A stretch of DNA of 48,962 nucleotides, taken from Discostella pseudostelligera (taxonomy: Eukaryota > Bacillariophyta > Thalassiosirophyceae > Thalassiosirales > Thalassiosiraceae). Below, in pieces: positions 21,693-32,690 of the stretch (positions within the stretch are counted from its first letter, which is position 1; each line of letters opens with the position of its first letter). The stretch is taken from contig JALLBK010000003.1 of the NCBI GenBank assembly GCA_036940085.1, positions 1-48,962 of the forward strand. The letters run 5' to 3'. The translations under genes were made by a program, and so were the position numbers. Under the pieces are notes generated by a model. It was not told the DNA's origin. It saw nothing but the letters and a program-made list of their open reading frames with translations, and did not search any database.

Positions 21693-24145
21693 ATGAGTCT
21701 CCGGTTCCCCGCTTTCCATCGCGGTGCGGCGCTGCTCCTCCTCTTGGTGAACGCCGTTCCGAAGAATGTTGTTGACGCGTTCCGTTTGCCTGCCTTTACT
21801 ATCAGCGGCGGTGGCATCTACAAGCCGGCGAGGGTGACTTCCCTCCTCCCCGCCAGGTTCCGCTTCGATGCCGCAAAGACCCTCCCGTCTGCTTTACTCT
21901 CTGGTTCTAGCATAGGGGTATTCCCACGGTCCTCATTGGCCTTTTCTGTCACCTCCGACTACAACACCATATGCAACACACAAACGCGCAGTGTCGCCGT
22001 CGCTGCCGTCCGTCGTTTTGGTGGCGTGGCAATGGGAGCTTCCACATCGACAGTCGATGAAACTAAGACTGGCAAAATCCCAATTGTCATCCTTGGGGGG
22101 TTCTTGGGAGCTGGCAAAACGACGGCACTGAAACGTTTGTTAGAAAATACCGAGGGGATTAAGGTTGGAACAATTGTGAATGATGTGGCAAGTGTTAATA
22201 TTGATGCCAAGTTGCTGAGTAATCCTATGAATGTAGGAGGTAATGACGGGAGGAAGAGCGGCACCGTTGGAAAGAGAAGTGTCAGTGGAACAGTCGAGCT
22301 GCAAAATGGATGCGCTTGGTGAGTGGGTGTAATTGTATGCTTAGATGTGATTTTTTGCCTACTTACTCAAATCGCCCCCTTTTTCATTTCCCCAGCTGTT
22401 CGCTGTCAGATGAATTGCTTACCTCCGTGTCTGATCTCATGGAAGGGCGTGATTTGGATGTTATTGTTGTGGAATTGAGTGGTGTGGCCGATCCGGCGGC
22501 TGTGCGGCAGAATTGGGATCAGGCAGTATCGGTATGTAACGATTTTCTATTTTTGCCAATACATTAATATTGTCAATCACACTCAGAATATACTATTGTT
22601 TGCATCACGACATGGTCTCCCTTTTCGCTTAACTCATCAGGATCGCCACCCCGCCACATTATCAGCGGACTTGGATCGCATAGTTACAATTGTAGATTCG
22701 CACACTTTCGGCACAGATTGGATGACGTGGGATACGGCAGGTAAGCAAAAGGTGCTCGTTGCTGATTTTCGAGTGTTTGTTGTAACAACAACAGTGCTAA
22801 CATTCTTGTCATCAATGAAGGTAAACGTTCGTGGGCCGAAGAAGGTGATGAATGGTAAGAGATGTGACTTTTATGTTATTGTCTTCGTTTGCAGTGATGT
22901 ATGGTATTCTCACGATAGGCACATGCCTATATTCGTTTGTCAATAAATTCAGTGCTGGATCACGGCAGGTTCCTGAGCTCCTTGCCGAGCAGGTGGAAGC
23001 CGCAGACGTCGTCATATTAAACAAAATTGATCTATCGGACGGAGAGCAGCTTGATACTGCGAAAGTTGTAGTGCGCAGCTTGAATAAGAATGCTGAAGTA
23101 TTCGAGACAAAATTTGGAGAGCTGTCGCCGACGCAGATTATTGGCAATTTCGCAAAATCCACTGAGGAAACAAATGCCGGTCATAGCCATGAACATTCCT
23201 CTCACGACGAACACACTTGTTCGGACCCTGGTTGTTCAGATGCGTCTCATTCACACTCACATGAACATACCTCTTCGGTAGAGTCCACTAGCCACAATCA
23301 TGACCATCAGTCATGTGAAGATCCTGATTGCAGTAATTCATCTCATAGTCACAGTCATGCGCATGATGAGGCATGTGCAGACCCTGGTTGTAGCGACTCA
23401 TCCCACAGTCATAGCCATAGTCATGATGAGGGCTGCGGTGATCCGAATTGCACCGACTCCTCGCACAGCCACTCACACGACCATAAAGCAACCACTACCG
23501 CAAATTTAGGCATTAGCAACTTCGTATACAAGAAATCCCGTCCATTCGATCCGAAAAAGTTGCAGAGACTGTTGATGTCGTGGCCAATCCCAGTAATGGA
23601 GGAGTTGAAACTTGCAGATTTGGAGCAGGAATTGGCTAAGCAAGAGGACACCAAAGTGAAAAGTCCATTTGTTGGTGTTTTGAGAAGTAAGGGCTTTGCT
23701 TGGGTGGCCCCGTCAATTATGAAGGGAGCGTACAATGATTTAGACAGGCATGACACCGGTGAGTAATTTACATTAATATTCTCTTTTGCATATTTCTCTG
23801 ATGCATTTAATCGTTACTGACTTCGACAATTCAGTGCTGTATTGGTCACATGCGGGAAAACATTTTGGATTGAAAGAGTCCGGCAATTGGTGGGCATCCA
23901 TTGGGAAGGAGGCAATGAAAGAATTGTTTGAAGGAAATATGGAGGAATATGACCGTATCATTAGAGAAGATTTTGTGTCTGGCGAGTGGGGAGATCGGAG
24001 GCAAGAAATCGTATTCATCGGCGCTAATTTGGACGAGAAGAGCATCACAGAAAGTTTGGATAACTGTATTTGCACTGATGAACAGATGACGGAATACAAA
24101 CAAGCAATCTTGGATGCAATTGCTGAATATTACGAAAGCAAGTAG
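21693..24145 (+). CDS. Plastid-type CobW/COG0523 GTPase (metal chaperone) with Cys/His-rich insert
   Basis: Six exons (21693-22318, 22396-22531, 22641-22740, 22821-22854, 22953-23758, 23835-24145) join in phase to 670 residues. The start is a signal peptide ending VVDA/F (Ala29/Phe30), a plastid-type bipartite signal. The GTPase has Walker A GGFLGAGKTT near residue 135, the metal-binding GCACC (formed only after splicing of exon 1 to 2), a Walker B/switch in VVELSGVADP and guanine-specificity NKID. The C-terminal CobW domain has VLYWSHAGKHFG and RRQEIVFIGANL. COG0523 proteins deliver zinc or other metals to client enzymes at GTP cost. Between the domains lies a roughly 105-residue Cys/His-repeat insert (373-478). 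The 34-nt exon 4 is very small but required by the frame. It converges on the oxygenase gene with 40 bp between stops. Confidence 0.9.
23176..23490 (+). repeat. Cys/His-rich repeat array inside the CobW gene
   Basis: Four imperfect units of the form C-x-D-P-x-C-(x)3-S-H-S-H-S-H are seen: TCSDPGCSDASHSHSHEH, SCEDPDCSNSSHSHSHAH, ACADPGCSDSSHSHSHSH and GCGDPNCTDSSHSHSHDH, preceded by HSHEHSSHDEH. Each brings two Cys and three to five His, a likely multivalent metal store or loading site. The DNA copies differ at many third positions, so the array is not a very recent duplication. Confidence 0.9.
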
Positions 24146-24185
24146 AGCGCTGATGCTAAATCATATGCACTTTCGTATCACCACA

Positions 24186-25757
24186 TCAATTCCACCTTTT
24201 ACCGCAAATGCATGTCGTGTCCTGTCGACGATTCATCCAGCAACATGGACATGTGCTCGATCGGAGGCTACCCCACGACCGTGACCAAATGATTAATGCA
24301 TATCGATCACCAGACATAACATTTGATACTGAATGTAGATGACGACCCGAATGAAGGAGAGCAGTTCCAACATTTGGCCTGCGAGCTGTCCCAACAAGCT
24401 TCCCCTCTTCAGGTGTACCTCTCAGGCCATGAAATTCCACGTTTCCACCTACAAATGATTCTTCTCCTAGGCAACAATTCAATGTCACCTCCGAATCGTC
24501 TGTGTGTGGAACAAGAAAATTTCGCTGAGCTCCCTTCCTTTCCATAGGCTTTGCAGAGTAACCAGCGACATATCCTTGTCGCCAGTCTAAAATTCGAAAC
24601 TCAAAAACGGTATTGTCGACAGCACCGCCATGATCCGCAAGCTTTTCAGTTGTAGCGAAGAGATGACGAGATATGGGATGTATGAACATGTGGAAAAGCA
24701 AGTCCGTTATCCAGCCTAATCCAATTGTATCGAGATCAATGGGGCGGCGACCTAATTGGAGATGAGCGAATTCATCGGAGTCTGCAAGGGTGGACAAATT
24801 TCGTAATGTCGTACGAAGGAGGGAACAAAACTGGAAATGAATTCAGTTGAAGCCATAGCCAAATTCCAAGACAATGATTGGCTATTGATGACTTACCTTA
24901 TCTGTCAACAAAGGAAACGAGTACACATCGAACATTTCCTGACACACAAATTCCTCTAGTAATGATTGTCTTAGATGAATTTGCACTTTTCCATCGATGA
25001 TGTCTCTCACTGGATGCAAAGCTAAGGATTCATGACCCGTGCTCAGGCTGGTGTCTGCTTTGGTTGATTTAGCTTTCCGTGCCTTCTTCATCGAGGCTGC
25101 AGAGTGATGAGCAACTTTGAACGCGTGATCCGTTAACATTTTTTTGTCACGCAACTCTATCCATGTCTTCGGAGGAGACAATATTGGATGATCACGCCAA
25201 AGCGCACATGGAGAATCATCATTGACTTCAAAAAACTCTATCATGCTCGATGTATATCTCTTGACAAGTTGTTGTATGTCTTTCCTCCTTTGAATAATCT
25301 CTGATCTTTGTCTTCGCACATCTGACAATCTAGACTCTAGAGCATTTTCTAATATTTCGATGTCGGATAAATCTCGTAATCTCCCAAGATAATTTGGATA
25401 TCGTTCTAACCCCACCAATGCGTGTAACATGTGAGCTAGATTGCTACTTGGGCTCCAGCCTTCGAATGAGCTCTTTCCAAAACCACTATCAATGGTATTG
25501 TCGGTCGGTCGATAATATCTAGGTTTTTCGTTTATCGCTCCACCACCAACACCATCACTATCACCAACCACGTCGATGTCGACTTCACCCGCCGGCGCAT
25601 TAGCATCAGCATCACCCGCCTGGGCGGGTGGCGAATTCATTCCTTCTTCAGTTGCTGATATCGACGAGTGATTGTTGACTGATGACATTGATTGGACAGT
25701 ATGACTATTGGTCAGAATGGCAATGCAGAGAATCAACCGTTTCCGCATTGTTACCAT
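24186..25757 (-). CDS. 2-oxoglutarate/Fe(II) dioxygenase, prolyl-4-hydroxylase-like, with signal peptide
   Basis: Two exons (25757-24897 and 24830-24186) give 501 residues. The N-terminus MRKRLILCIAILTNSHTVQS is a probable ER signal, followed by an acidic Gly/Asp-rich stretch and a charged helical region. The C-terminal double-stranded beta-helix has the HxD pair in LVPHTDDSEVTLN (His396, Asp398), the GGNVEF strand, distal His453 in LHSVSNVMSGDRY and the 2OG-binding Arg463 in the same motif. These are the residues expected of a P4H/PKHD-type hydroxylase. A Cys-rich tail (CPCCWMNRR, CICGKRW) follows and is not a usual part of the fold. It probably hydroxylates a secretory-pathway protein; the substrate is unknown. 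Confidence 0.82.
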
Positions 25758-26188
25758 TACTAACGCCCGCTATTGTTCCCAATTCAATGGCAGTAGGTCA
25801 AGTTGTTGGGTGGATGTAAATAGTGTTCGGTGATGGGTGTTGGGCCCATGCCGCATGCCAGTAGCTCCCGCCATATTTGGCAATCTTATTCTTCCCGCCA
25901 TAATTTTCGCCACTTCGCCATATTTTCGCCGGTGAAAATGGCGCGAGATGAAGCACTCGAGAAAGCCATGCTGGCGTTCGGCGATGCCCCTTCACGTAGG
26001 AATTCATAAATAAGAGGGCCCAATGCGATTCCTTCCCTCCAAAGCTGGATGATGAAACTCTGACTTGCCCCCAAGAAATCCAATCTGCACACAAAATATC
26101 AACTCCTATCCAGAACAACAACAAGGCTGGTGCTTGATGATAACGATAACGATAAACTCTGTCAATAGCTTGACGATCATTCAACACG
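25758..26188. promoter_or_regulatory. Divergent promoter oxygenase / coiled-coil gene
   Basis: 431 bp. E2F-like CTCCCGCCAT at 25865-25874 and CTTCCCGCCAT at 25891-25901 are followed by TTCGCCACTTCGCCATATTTTCGCCGG (25907-25933) in smaller repeated TTCGCC steps. No gene is supported; frames across it have no domain content. Confidence 0.55.
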
Positions 26189-29100
26189 ATGTTTAACTAC
26201 CGAGACGACGAAGCTATGCTGTCCAAGGGTCAGCTGAAGCATCAGTATGATGAGCCGGATTGGTGCGCCCCCTCTCCCCAGCAGCGACATGCGGAAAGTC
26301 GGGAGCAGTATTGGGGAGAAAACCGAGGAGGAGCGAACGTGGCCCTTGCCGAAGAGAGAGACACTCGAATGCCACATGATAATTATCAATATTCTATGCA
26401 TTTGGGACGAAGTCAAACAATATCATCTCGACCATTGTCTCCAGGACCACTGCGTCCATTATCACCTCGACATTTGTCGCCGCCATCATCGCCACGACAG
26501 GTTCAGCTTCACCCAAAGAGTCAACCCTTATCCAGGACAGAAGTTGCATCTCACATGGCAGCTATCAAAGCAGTTAAAGATTCCCTGAATACTGATAGTC
26601 GCGGCAGCATCACAGCCTTGAGAGGATTGTGGAAGGTGTTTGATGAAGCCGTGTCAGAGTTGGGCGCTGAGTTGCATGATTCGCTTTCAAACAAGGCCAT
26701 TTTTGAAGGTGAGATATGTGTCGTTACTATGTGTGCTACTGACCAAGTGTATGAAACCAACACTTTGTCTCTTTTCATTGTATACAACCAAAGCCAATGT
26801 CACCCAAGAGAAACTTAATCGACAGGGCAAAACAGTTAGTGACTTTGGGAAGAAAGCAGACACCCTGTTACGGCAAAGGCATTATGAGGATATGCTCAAG
26901 TTCACAATGCTACGACTACGAGGATCATTTGCGGATCTAATTTTGGGCACCAAGAATGAGCTGCAAAAATCAATTGACGAATCGTTTGCAATGCAAAAAG
27001 CTGAAATGGAAAAGTCGTTCTCTAAGAGATCAGCTGATCTGGAAGCACAATACACCCGGCAAGCTTTCGAGGCAGCACAATCGTTTAGCTTACAATTACA
27101 AGAGCAAACGGAGGAAAGAGTATTTGAGATTGAACGCTTGCAGAACGAGTTGACCCAGGCTCAACAGATGGCGAACATGGTTCAAGCTCAGTTCAGTCTC
27201 CATCGTGATTCAGAGATTGAACGCTTAAAGAACGAGTTAACCCAAGCGCAACAGGTAGCGAACATGGTGCAAGCTCAGTTCAGTCTCCATCAAGAATCGA
27301 CAAAAGTTGATATTGCGCGGCTGGAAAATGAGTTGAAGCAATCAGAACGTTTGAAAGAGCAGGAGACGGATATTGCTCAGGCTCAATTAATGCAGGAGAG
27401 AGAGAAACATCGCCAGGCTATTGCCACCTTTGACGCAGAAAGAGAAAACATGGTTGCCAAGATGTCGTCTACGTTGGAGACACTTCAAGTCCAATGCTCA
27501 TCAGTACATAACATAGAAGGGAAGTTACGTGAAGCTGAAGCAAAAGTACGTGAAGCTGAAGCAAAGGTCCATGGTACACAATTAAAGCTGCAAGAAACGG
27601 AAGAGAGACTAAAGTACGCGGAGCACGGATGTCGTCAAGAGAAGGATGCGGTTGAACAACAATTGAGCCTCGTTAATGAAACAGCTTACTTATTACAGAA
27701 TAAGCTTGACAGTGAGATCGCGAAAAAGACATCATTGATCAATGTGCAGAAAGAACTCGAAAAGCGTCTTGAATTCGAGAGAGAGCGTGGGGAGCTTCTT
27801 CAACAGAAGTTTGATCACGAAACCAAGAACACGGATGCCCTGATCAATGTTCAGAAGGAACTAGAAAAGCATCTTGAATTTGAGCGAGCGCGCGGAGATT
27901 TACTTCAGCAAGAACTAGAAATCGAAATTGAATCAAAGAAAGAGGTTGTGAAGTCGTACCACGAAGCAAACAAACAGAGACACGATGAGCAAAGCGGCGT
28001 CATGAACGAGCTCAGTCGCGTTTCAGATCAGTTGCGTCGAGCTGACGAAGAACGGTCGTCCCTGTTATCCAACTTGAGCATGCTGCAAGCAAAATTCGAA
28101 GACAAGGATATGGAGAATACGCAACTTGCGAGTGAGCTCTGCAGCGTTTCTCAAGGGAAGGAGCAATTGGTGAGTGAGCTCGAGCGCGTCTCAGAACAGT
28201 TGCGTCGAGCCAACGAGGATCGGTCGTCTCTACTGGCCAACATGAATAAGCTGCAAGCAAAATTTGAAGAAAATTTGAAGGACAATTCGCAACTGGCGAA
28301 TGAGCTCTGTAGCGTTTCAGAGGGGAAGGAGCTCTTGGAGAGTGAGCTTCAGCGCGTTTCTGAACAGTTGCGTCGAGCTCATGAGAAAGAGTCGTCTCTG
28401 TTGGCCAATGCGAATAGATTGCAAGCGAGTTTTGATGAACAAATTCGGGTGGTACATGAGTCGAACGCAAAGTATTCGCACCTAGAGGAAGAGCTACAGC
28501 TATCCAACGAAAGATTAAATAACACAACTGAATTGAGTTCATTATTGGAGGCCAGAGTAGCTGAGTTAGAGGCCAAAGTACAAGATCAGTTTCTGGACTT
28601 GGAGGCTGCGAGGCTGAGCGAGGTCGAGGTCGAAAAATTACTTGCCGACAGTTTGAATGAAAAGCAGATGTTTGAGGCAGAGCTAACGAAGGCGCTTGCC
28701 GAAGTAAGAGAAACGAAGAAACGATTATCCAATGCTGAGATTGAATATAGCCAAGATAGAGAAAGATTTGCAACCGCTTTGCAAGGCTTTGAAGAGGAGA
28801 TGACCAGTGCGGAGGCCCAAATGAATCGTATTGTAGAGTCGAACGCTCTGCTCGAGGCCGAAAAGGTGGCCGAGAACGCAAAGTTGGTCGACTCGCAGAA
28901 AGAAATCGCCAATCTGAAAGTAATTGTGCATGACCTGACCGAAAGTATATCAAAGCAGGCAAATGATAAGGCGAAAGACTACGAGACACTCAAAAAGAAT
29001 ATGGAAGATGAAATGAAGAATCAAGAAGATCAGTTTGTACAGTTGAAGAATGATTGCGAGGCGAAAGTATCCAAATATGAAGCAGACATTGCTGTGTATG

Positions 29101-29708
29101 AAGAGGCAGTAAAAATGCTTCAAAAGCAAGTAGAAATCCTTGAAGAACTTGCAGAGTCAGAGCGAAAGATGAGCTTCAAGATGGCTGAATCTGATGAACC
29201 AAAACGTGAGGAGATGAGGCAGGAATTTCTTGCTCGTATGAATGCCATGAAAGAGGAGCATGCCAGTGCATTGATGGCCAAGGATACAGATATTGCGGCA
29301 CTCCAAGAGAAATGCCAGAAAAGAGAGGTGTATATTAAACAGATGGAAATAATTTGTGTGAAAGTAAGGGAAGATCTCCTCAAGCGCAAAGAGCACAAGA
29401 AGAAGCTTATGGGATCAATAGAAAGATCTATTCAGCACATCAAAGGAGCAAAACAATCCAAAGAGTCTATTTACGCAGGATCGACGGATATCATTGAAGT
29501 TGTGGCAAACGAGGCTGTTTCTTTCGACTCTGACGTCTACAATGATTTTCGGACTTCCATTCTAGAATTAATACCAGATACTGATTCAGGATCCGATCTC
29601 CACACGCTTTTGAAAAGCTTCGATGATGAAGACCAGTGTAAGTTAGCACCGGAAAGCGATGAGATGGGTGGAAACGGCGGCCAGTCACACCCTAATCGGA
29701 ACACATAA
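26189..29708 (+). CDS. Long coiled-coil protein with internal repeats
   Basis: Two exons (26189-26708 and 26794-29708) encode 1144 residues. The first about 115 residues are disordered and rich in Pro/Ser/Arg (LSPGPLRPLSPRHLSPPSSP). From about residue 120 the chain is almost wholly charged heptad-type coiled coil. Internal repeats are visible: ERLQNELTQAQQMANMVQAQ and its copy; REAEAKVREAEAKV; INVQKELEKRLEFERERGEL and its copy; and three copies of a roughly 50-residue unit around ELxRVSEQLRRAxExxSSLL. Such proteins are usually cytoskeletal, centrosomal, Golgi or nuclear-scaffold components; the family cannot be named. A long open frame exists on the opposite strand (28012-28989) but is a shadow of this composition. 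Confidence 0.8.
28000..28440 (+). repeat. Three tandem roughly 50-codon repeats in the coiled-coil gene
   Basis: Units beginning near 28008, 28161 and 28338 share GAGCTC.GCGTTTC..A.CAGTTGCGTCGAGC and continue through TCGTC.CTG.TGGCCAA. Protein copies are LSRVSDQLRRADEERSSLLS, LERVSEQLRRANEDRSSLLA and LQRVSEQLRRAHEKESSLLA. The high DNA identity indicates fairly recent tandem duplication and possible length variation between alleles. Confidence 0.8.
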
Positions 29709-29755
29709 CTGTGCTGCATTTATGTTTGTAATTTAAACTGGCATCGTACTAAAAA

Positions 29756-32248
29756 TTAGAAGCTCAAATCTCTTGTCCAATAGTCCATGCTATTGCTGGG
29801 AGTCTGAAACCAGTGAACTTGCACATCATCAGTGCCATTATTGTTCGTCTTGAACACGCCTCCTTCTTTTGTGATCCACTGGTACGCTTGTGCAGCTGCG
29901 TGATGATCAACAAATCTAACTTGGCAAGAGGCCGGTCTTGAATATTCCTGATAATTTTCATTATTCTTCATGTATCCATTCACACCCAGCCCATGTGTCC
30001 CGTCGAGCATTAAACTGAATTGGTGAGGGTACAACAATTCGCCCAACTTTTGCTCAACATCAATCGAGAATAGATGTGGTGGAATTTGTTCCAAATACAA
30101 TGTGTTGACATCATGACTCTTGATGCTTAGCACGGGATGGCGGCGAATAACACATCCAAATATGCACAATTCCTGGCTGGTAGCAACCCGATAACCTGCA
30201 TCAGTTTGGAAGCGAAGCATGGCATACACTGGAGTGCGGGGTCGACCTTGGGATGCATATGTATTCTTTCTTCGCATTAATTTCTTCATGCGAAGGCGCT
30301 CCTTCAGCTGCTTAGTGGACAAAGGTCCGGGGTCGAGGTCAGGTCGTAAATTGAATAGTTGAATTGAGTCCAACTGCCCACAACGTGAATAAATTGCATC
30401 GATTTCATCTTCTGTGATGTCGATAGGAAGATTGTTCAGAAACACAATCCTCTTATCTGACGAATCGTTTCCCTCCAATATATGCTGAGACGATTCATTC
30501 TTCTCCTCCATTCTGATTGCCGTAAATCGGATGTGGTTGCCTGAAGCAGAGAGTGATGAGTAAGCAGTACCACAAAACTGAACAATTGAGACGATATCGT
30601 CCACACCTTTCTGTGGCCTCCCTCTACCCTTTCCTTTCTTCTTATCGACGCCCTCATTAGCCTTGTCTAATCCAATCTTACGCAGTTCTTCCAATGTTCC
30701 CTTTAATTGCTCCTTCTGCTCGATGCGAGTTTGGGGGCTGTATGGCTCCTGTGCTTTCTTGAATTCTTTCACTAACAAATCAGACGAAACGTCATCTCCG
30801 TCTTCATCCTTTTCTATTAATACCGTCTCGATTGTCGATGCTTGATAAGCATGATCTTCAACGCTATTCTCGGCGGGTTTATGTTCACCCCATGAAGCGA
30901 ATATGTGCTGCAATTCCATCACATCTTGAACAAATTTGTCCCTCTTTTGTTCGTATTTCTTTTCTATCATGCGAATCTCTCGCTGATATTTCAATGCATC
31001 CACTGGTTCTTTGTTCGTGTTGATATCAGGCTTGGCATCTTTATCAATTGCCTTATCCGCAGCTTTCTTCTCCTTCTTTGTCGAATGCAGTGTTGGAAGA
31101 TCTAAACCAAAATAATCGGCAAATGCATTAGCCACTAAGTGAGAATGAGACGGTGAACAATTCGTCAACGCGTTGCAAAGGATGCGGGTGTTGTCTTTGT
31201 TAGAACTAGTGTCATGTGCTTTTGGATCATTAGATGCATGGCGATCTGAAAGTGTGTCGCCATCATTGTCAATGTACCAGCTATTGGAGTCATTTTGCTT
31301 AAGTTTGTCGTCTGGCATCGCAAACACTCTGATCTTTTCCATCAAGTTGTTGAAATGAGAAAGAGGAAGATGTAAAGCCAACTTTTCCAACATTCCTTCA
31401 GCCTCGAGGTGGAGTTGAGCATGACTTTGATGTTCATGGTTGTAACTGACTGAGTAGTCTGAAGAACGTGTCGATCCATTTTCGAACTTAATAGGATGGC
31501 GGAGGCAAAATTTCCGAGCTTCTATCAAAGTATTGAGGTTCTTTTGCTGCTGTTGACGGTTTCTATTGGGTGGATATGTTGGATCCTTTTGGTAGGATGG
31601 TGGGTCGGCACGGTCTTGTTTCGGTACGTCCAGTTTTTTACCCATGAAGTAGGCATGGATGGTTGGTTGAATCCATTGATGTGCTTTAAGAGAAGGTGCA
31701 TACCTTACGGTGGTTATGATGTCGGAATTTTTCTTCCCGTCGTCATCAAATAGCATATCTAACATCTTTGTTAATGATTGTTCCTTTCCAGCTCTGTCTC
31801 GCTGATCCAACTCTATTTTTGAGAGTCTATTTGTCAATTGAGTCAACGTTCGAAATTCTATATGGGGTGCAATAATTTGGAAGAGTATGCGAGTTGTGAT
31901 TGAGCTTTGTTTCGGAAGTTGGCTACCATTGTCAACAAAATGAGCTTCGATTTTGCTTGGTTTGTTGTTTGAATAGGGTGTCATAGATGTCCGAGACGAT
32001 GCCAACCGATCTGGGGCCATTTCAGCAAATTGAGATGACTCAGTAAGCAGTACTAAAGATTGAGAGAAGTGGCGATGACACGGTGCTAGTCGGCGCGGCT
32101 TGATGCCGTAATGACTGGTATGCATTAACCGAACAATCACAGAATGATAATCGCGTCGTGCAACTTTGCGAAGTGAAGGTATGTCAACGCTCTGTGCGGC
32201 GAGGCAGTTCGACGACTGAACCATCTTCATCCTCAATATTGCAGCCAT
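29756..32248 (-). CDS. RRM RNA-binding protein, probably mitochondrial
   Basis: A single exon of 830 residues. The N-terminus is basic, rich in Arg/Ser/His and without acidic residues for about 30 residues (MAAILRMKMVQSSNCLAAQS, RLMHTSHYGIKPRRLAPCHR), as in mitochondrial presequences. A charged middle region follows. An RRM starts near residue 599 (RIVFLNNLPIDITEDEI as RNP2; VYAMLRFQTDAGY as RNP1) and a second RRM-like unit spans about 712-800 (NTLYLEQIPPHLFSIDVEQ, CQVRFVDHHAAAQAYQWI). The role is probably binding organellar RNA; the target is unknown. It converges on the coiled-coil gene with 47 bp between stops. Confidence 0.75.
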   Translation of the reverse strand: MAAILRMKMVQSSNCLAAQSVDIPSLRKVARRDYHSVIVRLMHTSHYGIKPRRLAPCHRHFSQSLVLLTESSQFAEMAPDRLASSRTSMTPYSNNKPSKIEAHFVDNGSQLPKQSSITTRILFQIIAPHIEFRTLTQLTNRLSKIELDQRDRAGKEQSLTKMLDMLFDDDGKKNSDIITTVRYAPSLKAHQWIQPTIHAYFMGKKLDVPKQDRADPPSYQKDPTYPPNRNRQQQQKNLNTLIEARKFCLRHPIKFENGSTRSSDYSVSYNHEHQSHAQLHLEAEGMLEKLALHLPLSHFNNLMEKIRVFAMPDDKLKQNDSNSWYIDNDGDTLSDRHASNDPKAHDTSSNKDNTRILCNALTNCSPSHSHLVANAFADYFGLDLPTLHSTKKEKKAADKAIDKDAKPDINTNKEPVDALKYQREIRMIEKKYEQKRDKFVQDVMELQHIFASWGEHKPAENSVEDHAYQASTIETVLIEKDEDGDDVSSDLLVKEFKKAQEPYSPQTRIEQKEQLKGTLEELRKIGLDKANEGVDKKKGKGRGRPQKGVDDIVSIVQFCGTAYSSLSASGNHIRFTAIRMEEKNESSQHILEGNDSSDKRIVFLNNLPIDITEDEIDAIYSRCGQLDSIQLFNLRPDLDPGPLSTKQLKERLRMKKLMRRKNTYASQGRPRTPVYAMLRFQTDAGYRVATSQELCIFGCVIRRHPVLSIKSHDVNTLYLEQIPPHLFSIDVEQKLGELLYPHQFSLMLDGTHGLGVNGYMKNNENYQEYSRPASCQVRFVDHHAAAQAYQWITKEGGVFKTNNNGTDDVQVHWFQTPSNSMDYWTRDLSF

Positions 32249-32690
32249 AGTGACTAGTGTGCCGGCTCTTCCTATCGATCTCGATGGCTATTGGCCATGG
32301 GTTGAGTTGGGGTGGGGTGGATAGTAGGGAGACGGAGCGAGGGATATATTATGGTGTCTCTAGATTGAAAGTGCGGCGGCAGCGGCATGTGTTGGGGTCG
32401 AAGGTGTGTGGTCGGCAGCAGTCCGCAGCATGCACTGTCGGCAGCAGCTCATCGAGCAATGCAAGACGATGCAGTTTTAGCGGGAAATTATCAGTCAGTC
32501 GAGTAAACTTAGATCCTTCCACGCGGCCACGAACATTACAATATACTTCAGCTCGTTCTCTAGATATTGCCAAAACCAAAAGCAATAATATTCTCTCATC
32601 AACTCCAAAACAACAGTGATGGAGAATACAGCATGCTTGAAGTGAATTCATAAGTCGTATGCTAACGTCATCTCAATCTAGAGTAGCGGT
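32249..32690. other. Promoter of the RRM gene and 3' flank of glycerate kinase
   Basis: 442 bp between the RRM start and the glycerate kinase stop. It contains TTTTAGCGGGAAA at 32475-32487 (E2F-like) and ACGTCA at 32665-32670. Both strands have open frames of about 100-120 codons here, but they contain no recognisable domain. Confidence 0.5.

Noticed and set aside
28012..28989. 325-codon open frame on the minus strand
   Set aside because: Antisense shadow of the biased codon use in the coiled-coil gene; no domain, and the plus-strand protein is clearly coding.
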